From positions 124,001 to 188,000 of the forward strand of contig NZ_JAHKRM010000018.1 in NCBI RefSeq assembly GCF_019396345.1: a stretch of 64,000 nucleotides of DNA, in the 5' to 3' direction. The notes under the pieces are model-generated. The model saw only the letters and a list, made by a program, of their open reading frames with translations. It did not search any database and was not told where the DNA came from. This document shows, piece by piece, positions 25,075-36,020 of the stretch. Positions within the stretch are counted from its first letter, which is position 1. Each line of letters starts with the position of its first letter. Made by a program: the position numbers and the translations under genes. Source of the DNA: Nonomuraea guangzhouensis (GTDB taxonomy: Bacteria; Actinomycetota; Actinomycetes; Streptosporangiales; Streptosporangiaceae).

Positions 25075-26172
25075 CTAGGGGACCTGCCAGCCGCGTTCGT
25101 GCAGGGCCTTGGTGAGCACGGCCGCCGCGTCGGGCTGCACGGAGACCTCGGCGATGCCCAAGGGCAGGCCAGGAGCGTGCTCCAGGCGTACGTCCTCGAC
25201 GTTCACGCCGACCTCGTCGCAGATCTGGAAGAGCCTGGCCAGCTGGCCGGGGCGGTCGCCCACGACGACCTGGACCACCACGTACGCGGGCGCGGGGCCG
25301 CCGTGCTTGCCGGGGATGCGGCCGTGACCGGCCACGCCGCGCTTGAGCAGCTGGGTGAGCTCCTGCGTGGCGGTGCCGTCGCCGTCGGCCAGCGCGCGGA
25401 GCGCCGTCGCGGCCTCGGACAGGTCGCGGGAGACGGCCTCCAGCACCTCGGCCACCGGGGCCGCGTTGCCCGACAGGATGCCCAGCCAGAGTCCCGGGTC
25501 GCTGCCCGCGATCCTGGTGACGTCGCGGATCCCCTGCCCGGCCAGGCCGAGCGCGATGTCGGACGCGTCGGCCAGCCGGGCGGCGACGGCGGACGCGGTC
25601 ACGTGCGGCGCGTGCGAGACGACCGCCACGGCCCGGTCGTGGTCGGCGGCGTCCACCTCGACGGGGTTGCCGCCGCAGAGCTCCACCAGCTGTTGTACGG
25701 CCGCCCGGGCCTCCGGGGTGGCGTCAGGGGTGGGGCAGAGCGCCCACGGACGGCCCAGGAACAGGTCGGCCCTGGCGGCTCCGGGGCCCGACTTCTCGCG
25801 TCCGGCCAGGGGGTGGGAGGCAACGTAGGTGGACAGGTCGCAGCCCAGCTGGCCGGCCCGCTCGATGGGCTCCACCTTGACGCTGGCCACGTCGGTGTAG
25901 AACGTGGCGGTGCCGTTGCGCTGCAGGGCCAGCAGCTCGCTTGCGACGTGCGCGGGCGGCACCGCGATCACCGCGAGATCGATCGGCTCGGCCGGGGTGC
26001 CGGCCTCGGGGTGCCATTCCTCGCCCGCGCCGAGCTCCCGGGCCAGCCGTACCGCTCCCTGGTCGTGGTCGGCGAGCAGCACGCGCACTCCGCGCTGGCG
26101 CAGGGCCAGCGCCATGGAGGTGCCGATGAGACCGGTGCCGACTACGAGCACGGTGCGGAGTTCGGAGGCCAT
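25075..26172 (-). CDS. tyrA: Prephenate dehydrogenase with C-terminal ACT domain
   Basis: The 365-residue NAD(P)-dependent enzyme of tyrosine synthesis has a Rossmann start (VLVVGTGLIGTSMALALRQR), TDVASVKVEPI, the catalytic ASHPLAGREKSGPGAA segment with its His, and an all-helical middle. A C-terminal ACT domain (about 290-365: VVVQVVVGDRPGQLARLFQI, VNVEDVRLEHAPG) suggests feedback by tyrosine. It sits directly downstream of aroH chorismate mutase, giving consecutive pathway steps. Confidence 0.95.
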   Translation of the reverse strand: MASELRTVLVVGTGLIGTSMALALRQRGVRVLLADHDQGAVRLARELGAGEEWHPEAGTPAEPIDLAVIAVPPAHVASELLALQRNGTATFYTDVASVKVEPIERAGQLGCDLSTYVASHPLAGREKSGPGAARADLFLGRPWALCPTPDATPEARAAVQQLVELCGGNPVEVDAADHDRAVAVVSHAPHVTASAVAARLADASDIALGLAGQGIRDVTRIAGSDPGLWLGILSGNAAPVAEVLEAVSRDLSEAATALRALADGDGTATQELTQLLKRGVAGHGRIPGKHGGPAPAYVVVQVVVGDRPGQLARLFQICDEVGVNVEDVRLEHAPGLPLGIAEVSVQPDAAAVLTKALHERGWQVP

Positions 26173-26240
26173 CTACATGTCCTGATTTATCGGGCGTCGG
26201 AGAAGCTCTGTCGGGTGAAACTTCGTCTACTGGTGGTCGT

Positions 26241-26600
26241 TTACTGAGCGATGTCCTGGCGCAGCGCGACGGCGCCGCGCAGGTAGACATGCTGGATCTC
26301 GGAACGCGGCCGGTCGGTCTCGACGTGGGCCATCAGGCGTACGACCCGGGGCAGCGCGCCCGGCACGTCGATCTCGGTGCAGCAGATCAGCGGCACGTCG
26401 TGGAAGCCGAGCTTCCGCGCCGCCAGCGCCGGGAACTCCGCCGTCAGATCGGGAGACGCCGTGAACAGCACGCTGATCACATCGTCGGTGGTCAGCCGGT
26501 TGCGCTCCATCAGCTCGCTGACCAGCTCCGTGGTCGCTTCGATGATCGCCTCACGGTTGTTGGCGTCCACCTGGATCGCCCCGCGGATCGCCCGCACCAT
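26241..26600 (-). CDS. aroH: Chorismate mutase, AroH class
   Basis: The 119-residue trimeric chorismate mutase of the Bacillus AroH type has VRAIRGAIQVDANN at the N-terminus, LFTASPDLTAEFPALAARKL in the active site, VPLICCTEIDVPGALPRVVR and HVYLRGAVALR near the end. It converts chorismate to prephenate, the substrate of the tyrA product encoded next. The segregation-operon position rluB-aroH-tyrA-cmk is usual in actinobacteria. Confidence 0.95.
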   Translation of the reverse strand: MVRAIRGAIQVDANNREAIIEATTELVSELMERNRLTTDDVISVLFTASPDLTAEFPALAARKLGFHDVPLICCTEIDVPGALPRVVRLMAHVETDRPRSEIQHVYLRGAVALRQDIAQ

Positions 26601-26669
26601 GTGATCCGTCCCCTCTATAGCGGTGAAGCCCGTGCGGAGGTTCGCACGGGCTCCTGCGTTCCCGCCAGA

Positions 26670-28835
26670 TTACAGCTTCACGGCCGCGTAAAGCTCACCG
26701 ACCTCGTGCAGGGACAGCGCCCTGACGGTGCCCGCCTTGGTACGGCCCAGCTTGACCGGCCCGAACTCGATCCTGGCCAGGTCGATCACGCGATGACCCG
26801 CCTCCTCCAGCATCCGCCGGACGACGTGGTTGCGGCCTTCGTGCAGGACGATCTCAACCAGCGCCTGCTGGCCGTGCTCCTGCACGATCGAGAAGGAGTC
26901 GGCCTTGGCGATGCCGTCCTCGAGCTCGATGCCCTGCTTGAGCCTTTTGCTCAGATCACGCGGGATCGGCCCGGGGACCTTCGCCCAGTACTTCTTCTGC
27001 ACCCCGTAACTCGGGTGAGTCAGCCGGTTGGCCAGCTCGCCGTCATTGGTGAGCAGCAGCAGCCCCTCGGTCTCGGTGTCGAGCCGGCCCACGTGGAACA
27101 GCCGCGGCGCGAGCTCCTGCACGTAGTCGGCCAGGCACGGGCGGCCCTGCGGGTCGTCCATGGTGGACACGACGCCGATGGGCTTGTTGATGGCGTAGTA
27201 GACCAGGTCGGGGGCGGTCGGGATGCGCTTGCCGTCCACGTGGATGACCTGCGCGGCGGGGTCCACCTTGGCCCCGAACCGCCGTACGACCTGCCCGTTC
27301 ACCGTGACGCGACCGTCACCGATCATCTCCTCGCAGGCGCGGCGGCTGGCGACGCCCGCTTGGGCGAGCACCTTCTGCAGCCGTACGCCGCCGGGGACCT
27401 CGGTGGTGTCGCGCTCGTCGGAGTAGCCCTCGGGGTAGAAGTTGCGGTCCCGCATGGGCTGGCGAGCGGTCTTGAACCTGTCGCGGGGCGCGGCGCTGCC
27501 CGTCCCGCCGGAGGTACGGCCCCCGATGGTCTGAACGTCGTCGCGTCTCGGGGTACGGCTCGGGCGGCTGTCCTCGCGTCGCGAGCCGGCGTCGTCACGG
27601 CGTCCGAAGCGGGCTCGGGTGGAGGACTCTCCGCGGCCGTAGCCGGTCCGTGCGGACTCGCTACGGGGACCGCCTTCCCTGCGCCCACCACGGTCGGCCC
27701 GGAAGCCGCCACGGTCGTCACGCCGCTCGGGACGGAAACCACCACGGTCATCGCTGCGGTCGGAACGGAAGCCACCGCGGTCGTCACGGCGGTCCGACTG
27801 GAAACCGCCACGGTCGGAGCGGAAGCCGCCGCGGTCGTCACGGCGCTGGGGACGGGAGCCGTCACGGGCACCGCGCTCCCGGGAGGCGGAGCCGCCACGG
27901 TCGTCACTGCGGTCGGAACGGAAGCCGCTCCGGTCGTCACGGCGGTCCGACTGGAAACCGCCACGGTCGGAGCGGAAGCCACCGCGATCGTCACGCCGCT
28001 CGGAACGGAAACCACCACGGTCGTCCGTACGCTCGGGACGGAAGCCACCGCGGTCGGCACGGCGGTCCGGCTGGAAGCCGCCACGGTCGGTACGGAAGCC
28101 GCCGCGGTCGTCACGGCGCTGGGGACGGGAGCCGTCACGGGCGCCGCGCTCGCGGGAACCGGACCCGGCGCGGTCGCCAGGGCCGGAGCCGGTGCGGTCG
28201 GAGCGGTATCCGCCACGGTCGCCCCCGGACGACGAGCCATAGCCGCCGCCCTCGCCACGGGAGGACGCGCCGTAGCCACGGTCGCCGCGCGGCTGCGCGC
28301 CATATCCGCCTCGGTCACCACGGGACTGCGAGTAGCCGCCGCGGTCGTCTCGGGACCGCGTACCGTAGCCGCCGCGGTCGCTTCTGGGCGCCGAACGGTC
28401 GTCGTCGCGGGAGGATGTGCGGTCGTCGCGGGAAGGGCGGTCGTCGCGCGAGGACGTACGGTCGTCGCGGGAAGGACGGTCGTCGCGGGAAGGACGGTCG
28501 TAGCCGCCCCGGTCGCCCGTGGAGCCGGAGCGGTCGCGGGCGTCGCCGGAGGCCGGCCTGCCGTACCGGGCGCGGGAGCCGCCACGGTCGGCGCGGAGCG
28601 AGTCGCGGCCGGAGCCCAGCTCGCTTCCGGAGTCGCGGCTGCCGCCGCGGTCACTGTCGTCGCGGCGCGGTCCGCCGCGGGAATCGTCTCGGTGGGAACC
28701 GCCACGGAACCCCTCACGGCGGGGGCCGCCGCGCGAGTCGTCCGAACGGAAGGCGGGACGGCCGCTACGGCTTGCGCCGCCGGTGCGTCCACGACCGCGT
28801 CCATCACCGGACGGGGTGCTGCGCCTGTTGATCAC
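26670..28835 (-). CDS. rluB: 23S rRNA pseudouridine synthase RluB-like with a very long RGG/RDD-rich N-terminal domain
   Basis: The C-terminal ~245 residues are a normal RsuA/RluB enzyme: S4 domain (RLQKVLAQAGVASRRACEEM), catalytic Asp in HVGRLDTETEGLLLLTNDGE, GRNHVVRRMLEEAGHRV. Residues 1 to about 475 are low-complexity Arg/Asp/Gly/Ser with dozens of RGG, RGGF, RSDR and RDDRGG units and almost no hydrophobics except periodic Phe/Tyr. Streptomycete RluB proteins often have a basic N-terminal tail, but this is longer than the enzyme itself. RGG-type tails bind RNA and can drive condensation. The start overlaps the scpB stop (ATGA). Confidence 0.93.
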   Translation of the reverse strand: MINRRSTPSGDGRGRGRTGGASRSGRPAFRSDDSRGGPRREGFRGGSHRDDSRGGPRRDDSDRGGSRDSGSELGSGRDSLRADRGGSRARYGRPASGDARDRSGSTGDRGGYDRPSRDDRPSRDDRTSSRDDRPSRDDRTSSRDDDRSAPRSDRGGYGTRSRDDRGGYSQSRGDRGGYGAQPRGDRGYGASSRGEGGGYGSSSGGDRGGYRSDRTGSGPGDRAGSGSRERGARDGSRPQRRDDRGGFRTDRGGFQPDRRADRGGFRPERTDDRGGFRSERRDDRGGFRSDRGGFQSDRRDDRSGFRSDRSDDRGGSASRERGARDGSRPQRRDDRGGFRSDRGGFQSDRRDDRGGFRSDRSDDRGGFRPERRDDRGGFRADRGGRREGGPRSESARTGYGRGESSTRARFGRRDDAGSRREDSRPSRTPRRDDVQTIGGRTSGGTGSAAPRDRFKTARQPMRDRNFYPEGYSDERDTTEVPGGVRLQKVLAQAGVASRRACEEMIGDGRVTVNGQVVRRFGAKVDPAAQVIHVDGKRIPTAPDLVYYAINKPIGVVSTMDDPQGRPCLADYVQELAPRLFHVGRLDTETEGLLLLTNDGELANRLTHPSYGVQKKYWAKVPGPIPRDLSKRLKQGIELEDGIAKADSFSIVQEHGQQALVEIVLHEGRNHVVRRMLEEAGHRVIDLARIEFGPVKLGRTKAGTVRALSLHEVGELYAAVKL
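27690..28510 (-). repeat. Degenerate coding repeats in rluB (RGGFRSDR / RDDRGG units)
   Basis: A long array of imperfect 18-45 bp units encodes blocks such as DDRGGFRSDRGGFQSDRRDD. Several blocks recur almost exactly, including GSRPQRRDDRGGF three times. The repetition opens long meaningless frames on the opposite strand. Confidence 0.85.
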
Positions 28836-30157
28836 TTTGTATTCTCCTCGAGGTTTTCCACGTCGTCGGGGAGGAAGGGGGCGAGCTCGGGGAGTTCGCC
28901 GATGTCCTTCAGTCCCAGGCGTTCAAGGAAGTATGAGCTTGTCCGGTAGAGCACTGCCTGGCTCTCCGGGTCGGTGCCGGCCTCTTCGACCAGCCCCCTG
29001 GCGACGAGCGTCCGCATGACGCCGTCGCTGTTGACGCCGCGGACCGCGGCGACACGTGCACGGCTCACCGGTTGCCGGTAGGCCACGACCGCGAGCGTTT
29101 CCAGCGCGGCCTGGGTAAGCCGGGTCTGCTGGCCGTCGCGTACGAACCGCTCGACCAGCGCGGCACAGTCGGCTCGCGTGTAGAACCGCCAACCGCCTGC
29201 GACTTCCCTGAGATCGAAACCCCGTCCGGCTTGGGTGTATTCCGCGGCCAGGGCCCGAAGTGCGGTGCTCACCTCATGGGTAGGCCGTTCGAGCACCTGC
29301 GCCAGGGTCACGTCGGGGACGGGTTCGTCCACGACCATGAGGATGGCTTCAAGCGCCGCCCCAAGCGTGGGCCCGCTTTCGGCGGGTTCAATGGGCGCGC
29401 CCGAACTGGGTTGCTCGGACGCGTCTGGGTGGGATTGCTCGGGTACTTCTGCAGCAGGCTGCACGGATTCGCCCGCGCTCGGCTGATCGGGCACATCTGC
29501 GTCGGGCTGATCGGACGCGCGTATTGCGCCGCGCTCCGCCGTACCACCACCCGCCGCACCGGCGCCAGAAGGGGCCGCCGCAGTCTCGTCGGCGCCGGAG
29601 GGAGCCGCCGTAGTCGGACCGGCGCCGGAGGAAGCCGCCACGGTCGCGCCGAGGAAGGACGCCTCGTCCGGATCAGGAAGCGCGCCCGGCTCAGGAGACC
29701 CGCCCGCGGGGGGCCGCTCGGAGGACGCGCCCTCCGCCCGTGGAGCAGCCCCGTCGGCGAGTGTCACGTCCTCGAAGCCGTCGGCCCGACCCGGCTCCGA
29801 CACCATGACCTGGGGGTCATCGGCCGAATCCGGCTCCGACACCGCGTCACGGCAACCGTCGTCCACACCCGATTCGGGCGCCAAGTCCCGCAGACCGACC
29901 GCCGCATCCGGCTCAGGCGCCAAGTCCCGCAGACCGACCGCCGCATCCACCTCAGGCGCCAGGTCTCGCAGATCGTCGGCCACATCCGGCTCACGCGACA
30001 CACCCTGCAGACCATCGTCCGCCCCAGGCGACACACCACCCTCCGGCTCATCCAAAGTGTCGGAGGTCTTCTGGTTGGCGAGGGAGCCCGGAAGGGTCAT
30101 CCAGGCGGGCAATGGGGCGGAGTCGTGCGGCGGGTTGTCGTCCAAGCGGTCACTCAT
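28832..30157 (-). CDS. scpB: Segregation and condensation protein ScpB with long acidic N-terminal extension
   Basis: The last ~180 residues are canonical ScpB: two winged-helix domains with LGAALEAILMVVDEPVPDVT, LTQAALETLAVVAYRQPVSR and VRGVNSDGVMRTLVARGLVE. The first ~260 residues are a disordered, acidic Asp/Glu/Pro/Ala extension with three 13-residue repeats (LRDLAPE.DAAVG). ScpB with ScpA and SMC forms the condensin that compacts origin DNA. The start overlaps the end of scpA by 8 nt, and the stop overlaps rluB by an ATGA. Confidence 0.93.
   Translation of the reverse strand: MSDRLDDNPPHDSAPLPAWMTLPGSLANQKTSDTLDEPEGGVSPGADDGLQGVSREPDVADDLRDLAPEVDAAVGLRDLAPEPDAAVGLRDLAPESGVDDGCRDAVSEPDSADDPQVMVSEPGRADGFEDVTLADGAAPRAEGASSERPPAGGSPEPGALPDPDEASFLGATVAASSGAGPTTAAPSGADETAAAPSGAGAAGGGTAERGAIRASDQPDADVPDQPSAGESVQPAAEVPEQSHPDASEQPSSGAPIEPAESGPTLGAALEAILMVVDEPVPDVTLAQVLERPTHEVSTALRALAAEYTQAGRGFDLREVAGGWRFYTRADCAALVERFVRDGQQTRLTQAALETLAVVAYRQPVSRARVAAVRGVNSDGVMRTLVARGLVEEAGTDPESQAVLYRTSSYFLERLGLKDIGELPELAPFLPDDVENLEENTK
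29560..29975 (-). repeat. Tandem repeats in the scpB extension
   Basis: Two near-identical 39-bp units (29882-29920 and 29921-29959) plus a partial third encode LRDLAPE.DAAVG. A second, looser set around 29560-29655 repeats GCGCCGGAGGAAGCCGCC-like units. Both look like recent duplications within a disordered coding region. Confidence 0.75.
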
Positions 30158-30965
30158 CAGCCGTCTTCTCCGCGCTCTCCTCGTAGTCGTCCCCCACCGC
30201 GACGTCCCCGTCGTCCGAGCCGGTCCAGGTCACGTGCAGGTCACCCAGGGCTTCGACCTGTTCGAAGGTGACCGCGGACTCCCGGAAGAGCTCCAGCACC
30301 GCCAGGAAGCGGGCGATGACCTCGATGGTGCCTTCGCAGTCGGCAACCAGGGCCCGGAAGGTGGCCCGCCGCATCCGCCGCAGGTGCGCCACCAGGATAG
30401 CGGCTTGCTCCCGCACGCTGGCCAGCGGTTGGTAGATGTGTCCGACGCTGACGGTGGGCGGGAGCTTGGGGACGAAGGCGCGGGCGGCGATCCGGGCGAG
30501 GTCGTCCGGGCTGATGCCGAGGATGAGCTGCGGGAGCAGGTTGGCGAACTGCGGCTCCATGGGCGCGGTGCGGGGGAAGCGCAGCGCCTCTTCGGCCATG
30601 CGGCCGGAGAAGACCTTCGCCACCTCCTTGTACGCCTTGTACTGCAGCAACCTGGCGAACAGCAGGTCGCGGGCCTCCAGCAGCGCCAGGTCCTCTTCGT
30701 CCTCGACCTCGCCCGACGGCAGCAGACGGGCCGCCTTGAGATCCAGGAGCGTGGCCGCGACCAGCAGGAAGTGGCTGGTCACGTCGAGATCCCACTCGGG
30801 GCCGCGAGCCCGGATGTAGGCGATGAACTCGTCGGTGACCTTGGAGAGTGAGATCTCGGTGATGTCGAGCTTGTGCTTGGAGATCAGGCCGAGGAGCAGG
30901 TCGAAGGGCCCCTCGAAAACGTCCAGGTGAACCCTGAACCCCTGTGGCTCTGCCTCCTCCGTCAC
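30150..30965 (-). CDS. scpA: Segregation and condensation protein ScpA
   Basis: This 271-residue kleisin bridges SMC heads: N-terminal FRVHLDVFEGPFDLLLGLIS, KHKLDITEISLSKVTDEFIA, SHFLLVAATLLDLKAARLLP, and a C-terminal winged helix with RATFRALVADCEGTIEVIARF and LAVLELFRESAVTFEQ. I start it at the GTG that overlaps the parA stop in a GTGA; a TTG nine codons upstream is possible but adds unconserved residues. Order parA-scpA-scpB is standard. Confidence 0.95.
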   Translation of the reverse strand: MTEEAEPQGFRVHLDVFEGPFDLLLGLISKHKLDITEISLSKVTDEFIAYIRARGPEWDLDVTSHFLLVAATLLDLKAARLLPSGEVEDEEDLALLEARDLLFARLLQYKAYKEVAKVFSGRMAEEALRFPRTAPMEPQFANLLPQLILGISPDDLARIAARAFVPKLPPTVSVGHIYQPLASVREQAAILVAHLRRMRRATFRALVADCEGTIEVIARFLAVLELFRESAVTFEQVEALGDLHVTWTGSDDGDVAVGDDYEESAEKTADE

Positions 30966-31903
30966 CTGGCCATTGTGGCAGGCGCCGGCCAACGGGACAG
31001 CACCTCTCTGGCCAGCTCACGGTAAGCGTTCGCGCCGAGGGACGACGGGTCGAACGTGGTGATCGGCTCGCCGGCGACCGTGGCGTCGGGGAAGCGTACG
31101 GTGCGGTTGATCACGGTGTGGAACACCTTGTCGCCGAACGCCTCGACGACACGGGCGAGCACCTCGCGGCCGTGCAGGGTGCGGGCGTCGTACATGGTGG
31201 CGAGCAGGCCCTCGATCTCGAGGTCCTCGTTGAGGCGTTCCTGCACCTTGGTGATGGTGTCCATGAGCAGGGCCACGCCGCGCAGCGCGAAGAACTCGCA
31301 CTCCAGCGGCACCATGACGCCCTGCGCGCAGGTCAGCGCGTTGATCGTGAGCAGGCCGAGCGACGGCTGGCAGTCGATCAGGCAGACGTCGTAGTGCGGC
31401 AGCAGCGGCTTGATCACCCGGCCGAGCACCTGTTCGCGGGCGACCTCGGTGACCAGCTGGACTTCGGCGGCGGACAGGTCGATGTTGCTGGGCAGCAGGT
31501 CGAGGCCCTCGACGCCGGTCTCCAGCAGCACGTCCTCGGCGGTGACGTTGCGCTCCATCAGCAGGTTGTAGACCGTGAGGTCGAGCTGGAGCGGGTTGAT
31601 GCCGAGGCCGACGGACAGCGCGCCCTGCGGGTCGAAGTCGACGAGCAGCACCTTGAGGCCGTATTCGACGAGCGCGGCGCCCAGGTTGATGGTGGTGGTG
31701 GTCTTGCCGACCCCACCCTTCTGGTTGACCATCGCGACCACCCGCGCGGGCCCGTGAACCTCGGGCGCGACAGGTTCGGGGAACACCGGGCGGGGACGCC
31801 GGGTCGGACCCAGATTCACGCCCACGGAGGGCGTGTTGGTCTTCGTGTCACCCCAGGGGTTGTCGGGGGTCCCCGGGGTCGAACCGTTGGTCTTCACAGT
31901 CAC
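30962..31903 (-). CDS. ParA/Soj-family ATPase
   Basis: The 313-residue deviant-Walker ATPase has a Pro-rich N-terminal extension of about 50 residues, then VVAMVNQKGGVGKTTTTINL (Walker A' with signature Lys), LLVDFDPQGALSVGLG, LIDCQPSLGLLTINAL and a C-terminal VINRTVRFPDA. This is the ParA paralogue always found with scpAB in actinobacteria rather than the oriC-linked ParA. A role in chromosome organisation is likely but less defined. Confidence 0.93.
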   Translation of the reverse strand: MTVKTNGSTPGTPDNPWGDTKTNTPSVGVNLGPTRRPRPVFPEPVAPEVHGPARVVAMVNQKGGVGKTTTTINLGAALVEYGLKVLLVDFDPQGALSVGLGINPLQLDLTVYNLLMERNVTAEDVLLETGVEGLDLLPSNIDLSAAEVQLVTEVAREQVLGRVIKPLLPHYDVCLIDCQPSLGLLTINALTCAQGVMVPLECEFFALRGVALLMDTITKVQERLNEDLEIEGLLATMYDARTLHGREVLARVVEAFGDKVFHTVINRTVRFPDATVAGEPITTFDPSSLGANAYRELAREVLSRWPAPATMAR

Positions 31904-32019
31904 CAGCTCGAACCTCCCTGACGATCCCGAACCGGACCGTCCGGACGGACACTATGGCGTCACCACTAAACGCGGCAAGGCGGCACGCCGAAGTGCCGCA
32001 CGTCGCAAAAGACTATAGA

Positions 32020-32925
32020 TCACTGCCGGGCACGGGGATGCGCGGCGGCGTACACCTCGCGGAGTTTGTCGACGGTGACCAGGGTGTAGACCTGCGTGGT
32101 CGTCACCGAGGCGTGGCCGAGCAACTCCTGGACCACCCTAACGTCGGCGCCACCGTCGAGGAGGTGGGTTGCGAAGGAATGACGGAGAACGTGCGGAGAT
32201 ATCCCGGCGAGTCCGGCCCGTTCGGCGGCGGCCTGGAGCACCTCCCAGGCGCCCTGCCGGGTGAGCCGGCCGCCCCTGGCGTTGAGGAAGGCGGCGGGCG
32301 TGCCCCGGCCGTGGGCCACGAGGCCGGGCCGGGCCCTGACGAGGTAGGCGTCGAGCGCGGAGCGGGCGTAGCGGCCCAGGGGGACGACGCGGGTACGGCT
32401 GCCCTTGCCGCGCAGCCGTACCTGCTCCGCCTCCAGGTCGTCCACGGCCAGGCCGACGGCTTCGGAGATGCGGGCGCCCGTGCCGTACAGGACCTCCAGC
32501 AGGGCCCGGTTGCGCAGGGTCAGCGGCGCGCCGTCGGGGCCGGAGGCGGCGATGAGCCGCTCGACCTCGTCGACGGTGATCGCTTTGGGCAGCCTGCGGA
32601 GCTGTCGCGGCGGGCGTACCTGGTGCGCCGGGTCGTGGGCCGTGACGCCCTCGCGCAGCGCGAAGCGGTGCAGGCCGCGGACGGCCGACACCGCCCGCGC
32701 GGCCGAGCTGGCCACGAGGGCGGGGTGGTCGCAGTCGCCCTGACGCAGTGCGGCGAGGAAGTCGAGGACGTCGGCCTCGCCCACCTCGCCGAGCGTCGCC
32801 CGTCCGCGTGAGCGCAGGTGCTCGACGTAGCGGCGCAGGTCACGGCGGTAGGAGGCCAGCGTGTTGGCAGCCAGGCCCCGCTCCACCGTCAGGTGGGCGA
32901 GGTAGCTGGAGAGCACCGCCTCCAC
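32020..32925 (-). CDS. xerD: Tyrosine recombinase XerD
   Basis: This 301-residue site-specific recombinase resolves chromosome dimers at dif. All catalytic residues are visible: Arg152 (GTGARISE), Lys174 (RGKGSRTR), His245 and Arg248 ([14 protein letters not shown]), His271 ([11 protein letters not shown]) and nucleophile Tyr280. The N-terminal SAM-like core-binding domain starts [20 protein letters not shown]. The neighbouring parA-scpAB genes and the full catalytic set support XerD rather than a mobile integrase. The start is GTG with a GGAAGGA site upstream. Confidence 0.94.
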   Translation of the reverse strand: MEAVLSSYLAHLTVERGLAANTLASYRRDLRRYVEHLRSRGRATLGEVGEADVLDFLAALRQGDCDHPALVASSAARAVSAVRGLHRFALREGVTAHDPAHQVRPPRQLRRLPKAITVDEVERLIAASGPDGAPLTLRNRALLEVLYGTGARISEAVGLAVDDLEAEQVRLRGKGSRTRVVPLGRYARSALDAYLVRARPGLVAHGRGTPAAFLNARGGRLTRQGAWEVLQAAAERAGLAGISPHVLRHSFATHLLDGGADVRVVQELLGHASVTTTQVYTLVTVDKLREVYAAAHPRARQ

Positions 32926-32940
32926 GAAGTGGTCCTTCCG

Positions 32941-35270
<2,330 letters not shown>

Positions 35271-35335
35271 TCAGGATATCAAACAACGCCCCCGACATGC
35301 CCGAACGGCATGACCTAGCGGTAACTTTGGGCCCT

Positions 35336-36004
35336 ATGTCATTAGTACGGCGGGCAACGGGCGCGCTGATTCACCGTGCCTACAAGGCGATCCGCGCGGC
35401 AGGGGCGATCACTCCCGCCAGTCCGGGCGGCACCCGCTTCCGGCATTTGGGCGACGGAGTCAGCATCGCCTTCCCGCCGGGCGCGATCTTCGGCGAGCAG
35501 TGGATCGAGATCGGCGACCACACGCTGATCGGCGAGCGCGTGTCGCTCTCCTGCGGCATGGGTCCCGGCGTCGACCTGGGCCCGGACTCGATCCTGCGGA
35601 TCGGCGGCGGCTGCTCGATCGGCCGGGGCTCGCACATCGTGGCCCACCAGTCGATCGACATCGGCGAGCACGTCTTCACCGGCCCGTACGTCTACATCAC
35701 CGACCAGAACCACGTCTACGACGACCCGGAGACGCCGATCGGCAGGCAGTGGCCACGCAACAGTCCGGTATCGATCGGCGCGGGCTCCTGGCTCGGCGCG
35801 GGCGCGATCATCCTGCCCGGCACCAGGATCGGCCGCCAGTGCGTGGTGGCGGGCGGCGCGGTCGTGCGCGGGGAGTTCCCCGACCACAGCGTGGTCGCGG
35901 GGGTGCCCGCCAAGCTGGTGCGCAGCTACGATCCCGCGCTCGGCTGGCACACGCCGCCTCGTGATCCCACCCTCGTGGACGGTCTGGACCGAACAACCTT
36001 CTGA
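35336..36004 (+). CDS. Hexapeptide-repeat (left-handed beta helix) acyltransferase
   Basis: The 222-residue protein has isoleucine/valine-rich hexapeptide coils: IEIGDHTLIGERVSLSCG, LRIGGGCSIGRGSHIVAHQS, IDIGEHVFTGPYVYI, the characteristic TDQNHVYDDP loop with its catalytic-type His, and the end VSIGAGSWLGAGAIILPG, VVAGVPAKLV. This is the WbbJ/maltose O-acetyltransferase-like family that acetylates sugars or polysaccharides. It is divergent from pyrG. A TAACTT hexamer lies 10 nt before the ATG. The acceptor is unknown. Confidence 0.88.
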   Translation: MSLVRRATGALIHRAYKAIRAAGAITPASPGGTRFRHLGDGVSIAFPPGAIFGEQWIEIGDHTLIGERVSLSCGMGPGVDLGPDSILRIGGGCSIGRGSHIVAHQSIDIGEHVFTGPYVYITDQNHVYDDPETPIGRQWPRNSPVSIGAGSWLGAGAIILPGTRIGRQCVVAGGAVVRGEFPDHSVVAGVPAKLVRSYDPALGWHTPPRDPTLVDGLDRTTF

Positions 36005-36008
36005 CGGT

Positions 36009-36014
36009 TAGCGT
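36009..36014 (+). promoter_or_regulatory. Candidate -10 element for the nitronate monooxygenase gene
   Basis: TAGCGT ends 6 nt before the ATG at 36021, giving a probable leaderless transcript that starts just after the acyltransferase stop. Confidence 0.4.
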
Positions 36015-36020
36015 CGGTCC

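Noticed and set aside
26289-28949. Very long plus-strand open frame opposite rluB (886 codons), with Ala/Val/Thr-rich translation
   Set aside because: It is generated by the Arg/Asp/Gly repeat array of rluB read on the other strand. It has no domain, crosses aroH and rluB, and the rluB frame has a clear catalytic domain.
32020-32925. Reading the tyrosine recombinase as a phage or element integrase
   Set aside because: Its position in the pyrG-nudix-xerD-parA-scpAB order and its complete XerD-like sequence indicate the chromosomal dimer-resolution enzyme.
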